Assembly (NCBI GenBank): GCA_964405405.1
Contig: CAYONT010000061.1
Coordinates: forward strand, 1-9,979
From: CAMCYM01 sp964405405
GTDB lineage: Bacteria; Bacteroidota; Bacteroidia; Flavobacteriales_D; Sanyastnellaceae
DNA: 9,979 nt
Reading direction: 5' to 3'
Shown: in pieces, positions 5,761-9,979 of the stretch
How positions within the stretch are numbered: the stretch's first letter is position 1
How the letters are laid out: each line of letters opens with the position of its first letter
Notes under the pieces: generated by a model
Told to the model about the DNA's origin: nothing
The model's database searches: none
What the model saw: only the letters and a program-made list of their open reading frames with translations
Made by a program: the position numbers and the translations under genes

Positions 5761-7629
5761 TCAGACCAAGGCCTGCATCTCCACCAACTGGCGGTAGCGG
5801 CCGCCCAAGGCCATGAGCTCCTCGTGGGTGCCCGACTCGACGATGGCGCCTTCTTCCAGAACGGCGATGCGGTCGGCGTGGCGCACGGTGCTGAGCCGGT
5901 GGGCGATGACCAGGACGGTGCGGTCTTGCATGAGGCGGTCGATGGCCTGCTGAACGAGCTGCTCAGAGGCGGCATCCAGGGCCGAAGTCGCTTCGTCGAG
6001 GACCAGGATGGGCGGATCCTTGTACAAGGCCCGGGCGATGGAGATGCGCTGGCGTTGGCCGCCGCTGAGCAGGCCGCCTCCGTCTCCCACCGGCGCGTCC
6101 ATCCCGCCCGGCATCCGCTCGATGAACTCCAGTGCGTTCGCCGCGGAGGCGGCCGCCCGAAGCCGGGCCGGGTCGATGGGCGCCCCCAAGGCGATGTTCT
6201 CCGCCACCGACCCGTGGAACAACCAGGCCTCCTGCGTGACGATGCCCAGCTTCGCGCGCAGGTCCCCCGTGCCCACGTCCCGGAGATCGACCCCATCGAC
6301 CGTGATGCGCCCCCCCGTGACGTCGTGGAACCGGGCCAGCAGGGCCGCCATCGTCGTCTTCCCCGATCCCGACGAGCCCACCAGCGCCACCGTGGCCCCT
6401 TTGGGCACCTCGAGATCCACCCCGCGCAGCACCGGCCTTCCCGGCTCAAACGCGAACGTCACCCCCTCAAACCGGATGCCCTGCGCAAACGCCCCCATCG
6501 GCACCGGCACCTCCGGCTCCGGGATGCGCCAAGTCTCCTCGAGGATCACATCCAGCCGGTCCAGCGACGCCGCCCCCTTTTGGATCTTGAACCACCCATC
6601 GCTCAGCGCACGGGCCGGCGGGATGATCTGCGAAAAAACCACCAAGTAACCGATGAACCACTCCCCGCTCAGCCCGCCCTCGCCGCGCAGCACCAGCCCC
6701 CCGCCGAACCACAGCAGGACCGCCATGACCGTCAAACTGATCGTCTCGCTCATGGGCGAGGCCAAATATTCCCGCTTATACAACCGGCGCATCCGCCGGA
6801 AATACGCCCCGTTTGTCTCCCGAAACCGCGCCCGGAACGCCTCCTCTGCGTGGAACGCCTTCACCACCTTGATGCCGCCCAGGGTTTCCTCCACCAAGGA
6901 GACCAAATCCCCCAGCGCGTCCTTGCCCCGACGGGCCGCGTTTTTGAGCGATTTCGCAATGCGGCTGATGAGGTACCCGCTCACCGGCAGAAACACCAGC
7001 GCGAAGAGGGTCAGCTCCCAACTCATGGCAAACAGCGTACCCAGGGAAATCAGCAGAACGATGGGCGATTTGAACAGCACCTCGATGGTTCCGATGACGC
7101 TGAACTCCACCTCCTGCAAATCGTTGGTCATCCGGCTCAGCGTGTCCCCCTTGCGGGCATCGGTGAACCAGCCCACAGGCAACTCCAAAATCTTGTCGTA
7201 CAACAAGTTGCGCAGGTCACGAGACACGCCGGTGCGGATGGTGGCCAAGCTGAAGAGGGCGGCGTATTGGACTGCATTTTTCAAAACGGCCAGCAGCACG
7301 ATGGCCACACACAGGGTGGCCAGGGCTTGGGGGGCGCCGACGGACGCCACGAACTGGTCGAAAGCGGCATTCACTTGCTCCAGCAGGGCGGTGGGGGGAG
7401 CGGCTGGGTCGGTCCCCGTTTCCACGGCGGAAGCGCCGGGGGCCGGGGCCGGAGCCGGAGCCGTGGCCGGAGCCGCGCCACCTGTCCGGAAGAGGATGCG
7501 CAGGAACGGCACCACCGCGAGGAAGGTGAACAGCGAGAGCACTGCGCCCAGCAGGTTGAAGCCGACGTTCGCGGCGAGGGGACCCCGGTACCGGGACAGC
7601 AGGAGCCAGAAAGCGCGGAGCCGCTTCAT
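5761..7629 (-). CDS. MsbA-like ABC exporter (fused membrane and ATPase domains)
   Basis: This 622-residue half-transporter should work as a homodimer in the inner membrane, flipping or exporting a lipid, glycolipid or drug-like substrate. Membrane helices begin at about 18-45 and continue at about 103-125, 178-225 and 297-337. The ATPase domain (about 385-620) is complete: Walker A GSSGSGKTT (418-426, Lys424), Q-loop Gln466, signature LSGGQRQR (521-528), Walker B ILVLDE (541-546) and switch His577. The substrate cannot be read from sequence; MsbA-type lipid A transport is one possibility. An unusual Pro/Ala-rich stretch (about 50-80) enlarges the periplasmic loop after helix 1, and its first part is encoded by tandem DNA hexamers. 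The ATG overlaps the purB stop as ATGA, so translation is probably coupled. The length is slightly above the usual 580-600, owing to the insertion. Confidence 0.93.
   Translation of the reverse strand: MKRLRAFWLLLSRYRGPLAANVGFNLLGAVLSLFTFLAVVPFLRILFRTGGAAPATAPAPAPAPGASAVETGTDPAAPPTALLEQVNAAFDQFVASVGAPQALATLCVAIVLLAVLKNAVQYAALFSLATIRTGVSRDLRNLLYDKILELPVGWFTDARKGDTLSRMTNDLQEVEFSVIGTIEVLFKSPIVLLISLGTLFAMSWELTLFALVFLPVSGYLISRIAKSLKNAARRGKDALGDLVSLVEETLGGIKVVKAFHAEEAFRARFRETNGAYFRRMRRLYKREYLASPMSETISLTVMAVLLWFGGGLVLRGEGGLSGEWFIGYLVVFSQIIPPARALSDGWFKIQKGAASLDRLDVILEETWRIPEPEVPVPMGAFAQGIRFEGVTFAFEPGRPVLRGVDLEVPKGATVALVGSSGSGKTTMAALLARFHDVTGGRITVDGVDLRDVGTGDLRAKLGIVTQEAWLFHGSVAENIALGAPIDPARLRAAASAANALEFIERMPGGMDAPVGDGGGLLSGGQRQRISIARALYKDPPILVLDEATSALDAASEQLVQQAIDRLMQDRTVLVIAHRLSTVRHADRIAVLEEGAIVESGTHEELMALGGRYRQLVEMQALV
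7441..7476. repeat. Six tandem hexamers (consensus RGCCGG) inside the ABC exporter gene
   Basis: Six adjacent copies read GGCCGG, GGCCGG, AGCCGG, AGCCGT, GGCCGG and AGCCGC. On the minus strand each encodes a dipeptide, mostly Pro-Ala, covering residues 52-63 of the exporter. Changes in copy number would stay in frame, so the loop length could vary between strains. Confidence 0.8.
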
Positions 7630-8999
7630 CCCAGCAACCGGTCCACCAGGGCGACCGAGTCGCCGATGTAGTTCGACGGGGTCAGGGCAGCGAGCTCCGC
7701 GCGCACCGGCTCCGCCACATCGAGCCCGGCGATGAAGGCCGCGATGGCCGGCCCGTCAATCCCCTGCTGACCCCGCGTCAAGGCCTTCAACGCCTCGTAA
7801 GGCGCCGGATATCCCGCGCGGCGCAGAATCGTCTGGATGCCCTCCGCCACCACCGCCCAATTGCGTTCCAAGTCGGCCGCCAAGGCCGCCTCATGGAGCC
7901 GCAGCTTGCCCATCCCGCGCTCCATCGAACCCAGCGCGATGAGCGCATGCCCCAGCGGCACCCCCACATTGCGCAGGACCGTGGAATCCGTCAAATCCCG
8001 TTGCAACCGGCTCACCGGCAACTTCTCCGCCAGATGGCCCAGCAACGCATTCGCCCACCCCAAGTTGCCCTCTGCATTCTCAAAATCAATCGGATTCACC
8101 TTGTGCGGCATCGCCGACGAACCCACCTCCCCTGCCTTCGTCGTTTGCGTGAAGTAATCCAGGGAAATGTAAGTCCAAACGTCGCGGCAGAAATCCAACA
8201 AAATCAAATGGATACGCCGCAGCACATCGCACCAAGCCGCCAAGTGGTCGTAGTGTTCGATCTGGGTCGTGACCCGGCTGCGGTGCAAGCCCAGCCGGGA
8301 ACCCACAAAGTCGTCCGCGAACCCCTGCCAATCCAGGTCCGGGTAAGCCACCCGGTGCGCATTGAACCCCCCCGTCGCCCCGCCGAACTTCGCCGCGTAC
8401 ACCACCCCGTCCAACTGGGCGAGCTGGGCATCGAGCCGCTCTACAAACACCGCCCACTCCTTCCCCATCGTGACCGGACTCGCCGGCTGGCCGTGCGTCC
8501 GGGCGAGCATCGGCACCCCCTTCCACCGCACCGCACCCGCCGCAATTCCATCCCGAACCGCCGCCAGCCGGGGCCGCAACACCTCCACCGTCGCCCGCTT
8601 CAACGACAACGGCACCGCCGTGTTGTTCACATCCTGCGACGTCAATCCGAAGTGCACAAACTCCGACCAAGCCCCCATCCCCACCCCCTCCATCCGCTCC
8701 TTGAGCCAATACTCCACCGCCTTCACATCGTGGTTCGTCGTCTGTTCCAGCGCCTTGATGCGCGCCACATCTGCGTCTCCAAAGTCCGCCACCCAGCCCG
8801 CCATTTCCAGCCGGTGCGCCGCCGTCAAACCCGCCAACTCCGGCACCCCCCAATCCGCCAGCGCCACCAGATACAACACCTCCACCTCCACCCGGTGCCG
8901 CATCAACCCCCACTCCGAGAGCAGCGGCGCCAACACCTCCGTCGCCCCGCGGTAGCGTCCATCCACCGGGCTCAAGGCCGTCCATACATTCCGTTCCAT
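7626..8999 (-). CDS. purB: Adenylosuccinate lyase
   Basis: This 457-residue cytosolic enzyme of the fumarase/aspartase superfamily acts twice in purine synthesis, releasing fumarate from SAICAR and from adenylosuccinate. The N-terminal LSPVDGRYRG (9-18) and the length match the E. coli PurB class. ARTHGQPASP (166-175) carries catalytic His169, and the superfamily signature SSAMPHKVNPIDFENAEGN (294-312) carries the catalytic serine loop. TSQDVNNTA (120-128) is the expected substrate-binding segment. The family is a homotetramer with active sites shared between subunits. The ATG at 8999 gives the usual N-terminus. A -7 box ends only 7 bases upstream, so the 5' leader would be extremely short. 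The stop overlaps the exporter start by ATGA. A link between purine synthesis and the exporter is not evident. Confidence 0.97.
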   Translation of the reverse strand: MERNVWTALSPVDGRYRGATEVLAPLLSEWGLMRHRVEVEVLYLVALADWGVPELAGLTAAHRLEMAGWVADFGDADVARIKALEQTTNHDVKAVEYWLKERMEGVGMGAWSEFVHFGLTSQDVNNTAVPLSLKRATVEVLRPRLAAVRDGIAAGAVRWKGVPMLARTHGQPASPVTMGKEWAVFVERLDAQLAQLDGVVYAAKFGGATGGFNAHRVAYPDLDWQGFADDFVGSRLGLHRSRVTTQIEHYDHLAAWCDVLRRIHLILLDFCRDVWTYISLDYFTQTTKAGEVGSSAMPHKVNPIDFENAEGNLGWANALLGHLAEKLPVSRLQRDLTDSTVLRNVGVPLGHALIALGSMERGMGKLRLHEAALAADLERNWAVVAEGIQTILRRAGYPAPYEALKALTRGQQGIDGPAIAAFIAGLDVAEPVRAELAALTPSNYIGDSVALVDRLLG

Positions 9000-9006
9000 G
9001 TGCAGG

Positions 9007-9014
9007 CAAAACTA
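9007..9014 (-). promoter_or_regulatory. Candidate -7 box of purB
   Basis: On the minus strand this reads TAGTTTTG, an exact TAnnTTTG match, followed by 7 bases and the purB ATG. No TTTG was found at -33. Transcription would start at or just before the ATG. Confidence 0.55.
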
Positions 9015-9039
9015 CGCACCGCCGGCGACATTGGGGATG

Positions 9040-9047
9040 TAAATTTG
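9040..9047 (+). promoter_or_regulatory. Candidate -7 box of the MBL hydrolase gene
   Basis: TAAATTTG matches TAnnTTTG exactly and ends 18 bases before the ATG at 9066. It stands back to back with the purB box, 25 bases apart, in a compact divergent promoter region. No -33 TTTG is evident. Confidence 0.5.
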
Positions 9048-9065
9048 GCCTACACCCCACCCACC

Positions 9066-9923
9066 ATGGAATTCCACAGCATCCTCACCGGCTACTTCAA
9101 ACTCGACGGCGGCGCCATGTTCGGTGTCGTGCCCAAATCCCTCTGGCAGACGGTCAACCCGCCCGATGCCCAGAACCTGTGCACCTGGGCCATGCGCTCC
9201 CTGCTCGTCGTCAACGGCCCCCACATCCTCCTCATCGACACCGGCATCGGCGACAAGCAGGACGCTCGGTTCTTCGGCCATTACCACCTGCACGGCGACA
9301 CTTCCCTCGACAGCGAACTCGCCCGGCTGGGCCTCACCCGTTCGGACGTCACCGACGTCCTCCTCACCCACCTCCACTTCGACCACGTGGGCGGCGCCGT
9401 GGTCAGGCGTTCGGACGGCCAGCTCGTCCCTTCGTTCCCGCGCGCCCGCTATCACAGCTGCGCCCGCCACTGGGAGTGGGCGACCCAACCCAACGCCCGC
9501 GAGAAGGCCTCCTTCCTCACCGAGAACATCCTTCCGCTGCAGGAAAGCGGCCAGTTGCACTTCGTCCCGCGCGACGGCCGCTGGACGCGCGATGCCCTGG
9601 GCGACCGTTTCCCGGGGCTCGACGTGTTTTTTGCCGACGGCCATACGGAAAGCCAAATGATCCCCACCCTCCCCCACCCTTCCGGCCACCGGCTCGCCTT
9701 CATGGCTGACCTGCTCCCGTCGGCCGGCCATGTCCCTGCCGCCTGGGTGATGGGCTACGACACGCGTCCCCTGCTCACCCTGGAGGACAAGGCCCTGCTC
9801 CTGGGCCAGGCCGCCGACGAGCAGTGGCTCCTCTTCCTGGAGCACGACCCCACGCACACGCTCTGCCGGGTCGCCCACACGGAGAAGGGGATTCGGCTCG
9901 CCGAGACGTTCCCGGGGCTGTAA
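9066..9923 (+). CDS. MBL-fold metallo-hydrolase
   Basis: This 285-residue protein belongs to the metallo-beta-lactamase superfamily, in the broad group that includes lactonases and AHL-degrading enzymes. The zinc-binding motif THLHFDHVGG (101-110) is intact. Further expected ligands are His193 (DGHTESQ), Asp215 (FMADLLP) and His260 (LEHDP), so a two-metal hydrolase site looks complete. DTGIGDK (58-64) is the usual beta-strand turn before the motif. The N-terminal GYFKLDGGAMFGVVPKSLW (9-27) and NAREKASFLTENILPLQESG (143-162) match a conserved Bacteroidota group I recall, whose natural substrate is not established. There is no signal peptide, so it should act in the cytoplasm. A lactone or ester is a reasonable guess for substrate, nothing firmer. 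The gene is divergent from purB, 66 bases away, and appears to be alone in its unit. Confidence 0.9.
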   Translation: MEFHSILTGYFKLDGGAMFGVVPKSLWQTVNPPDAQNLCTWAMRSLLVVNGPHILLIDTGIGDKQDARFFGHYHLHGDTSLDSELARLGLTRSDVTDVLLTHLHFDHVGGAVVRRSDGQLVPSFPRARYHSCARHWEWATQPNAREKASFLTENILPLQESGQLHFVPRDGRWTRDALGDRFPGLDVFFADGHTESQMIPTLPHPSGHRLAFMADLLPSAGHVPAAWVMGYDTRPLLTLEDKALLLGQAADEQWLLFLEHDPTHTLCRVAHTEKGIRLAETFPGL

Positions 9924-9924
9924 C

Positions 9925-9979
9925 CGCGCGGCTTCGCCGCGGGGAAACGCGCGGCTGCGCCGCGGGGAAACACGCGGCT
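9925..9979. repeat. 23-bp tandem repeat with internal hairpin, continuing past the window
   Basis: Two full units (9925-9947 and 9948-9970) differ only at one base (T9934 versus G9957), and a third begins at 9971 with one change at its second base. Each unit contains CGCGGC, a three-base loop and GCCGCG, giving a 6-bp hairpin, and then GGGAAA. The array starts two bases after the MBL gene stop and its total length cannot be seen. It could act as terminator or mRNA-stabilising structure, or be a dispersed palindromic repeat element. Confidence 0.8.

Noticed and set aside
5299..7671. Very long plus-strand open frame opposite the DUF983 and ABC exporter genes
   Set aside because: Its translation is low-complexity (Arg, Gly, Gln, His, Pro) and it lies antisense to two well-recognised genes. 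It is a shadow frame of GC-rich coding sequence.
7893..9065. Plus-strand frame joined to the front of the MBL protein
   Set aside because: It is antisense to purB and Arg/Pro/His-rich, and it only happens to be in frame with the MBL gene. The conserved MBL N-terminus begins at 9066.

Overview
The window reads as a GC-rich chromosome segment of a member of the Bacteroidota. Three things point there. Several genes are preceded by the lineage-specific -7 box TAnnTTTG rather than TATAAT. One protein ends in the gliding-motility-type C-terminal domain used by the type IX secretion system (T9SS). Several proteins (DAHP synthase/chorismate mutase fusion, DUF983, an MBL hydrolase, an IGHMBP2-like helicase) resemble forms I know from that phylum. 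Most content is core metabolism; no phage, IS element, CRISPR array or defence island is visible.

Left part, minus strand (1-3402): a probable three-gene unit read right to left. A small secreted protein of unknown function (3345-2827) overlaps by ATGA a modular surface protein of 816 residues (2830-380) with CUB-like, PKD, P-domain-like, Ig-like and T9SS sorting regions. After 11 bases comes the 5' end of a superfamily I helicase gene that leaves the window at base 1.

Centre, plus strand (3444-5136): a Bacteroidota promoter drives tRNA-Lys(UUU), tRNA-Leu(GAG) and tRNA-Leu(CAG), closed by a strong intrinsic terminator. Next is the fused DAHP synthase/chorismate mutase gene, which begins and branches aromatic amino acid synthesis. 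Its -7-like box lies only 4 bases before a GTG start. Two terminator-like structures follow; the second serves convergent genes on both strands.

Right part (5308-9979): on the minus strand, purB (adenylosuccinate lyase) overlaps by ATGA an MsbA-type ABC exporter, followed by a DUF983 membrane protein. Divergent from purB is an MBL-fold hydrolase. Just after its stop codon a 23-bp hairpin repeat begins and runs off the window.

The window shows no convincing new multi-gene system. The points most worth a second look are the very short or absent 5' leaders at several genes, the unknown secreted protein coupled to the T9SS surface protein, and the hairpin repeat at the right edge.
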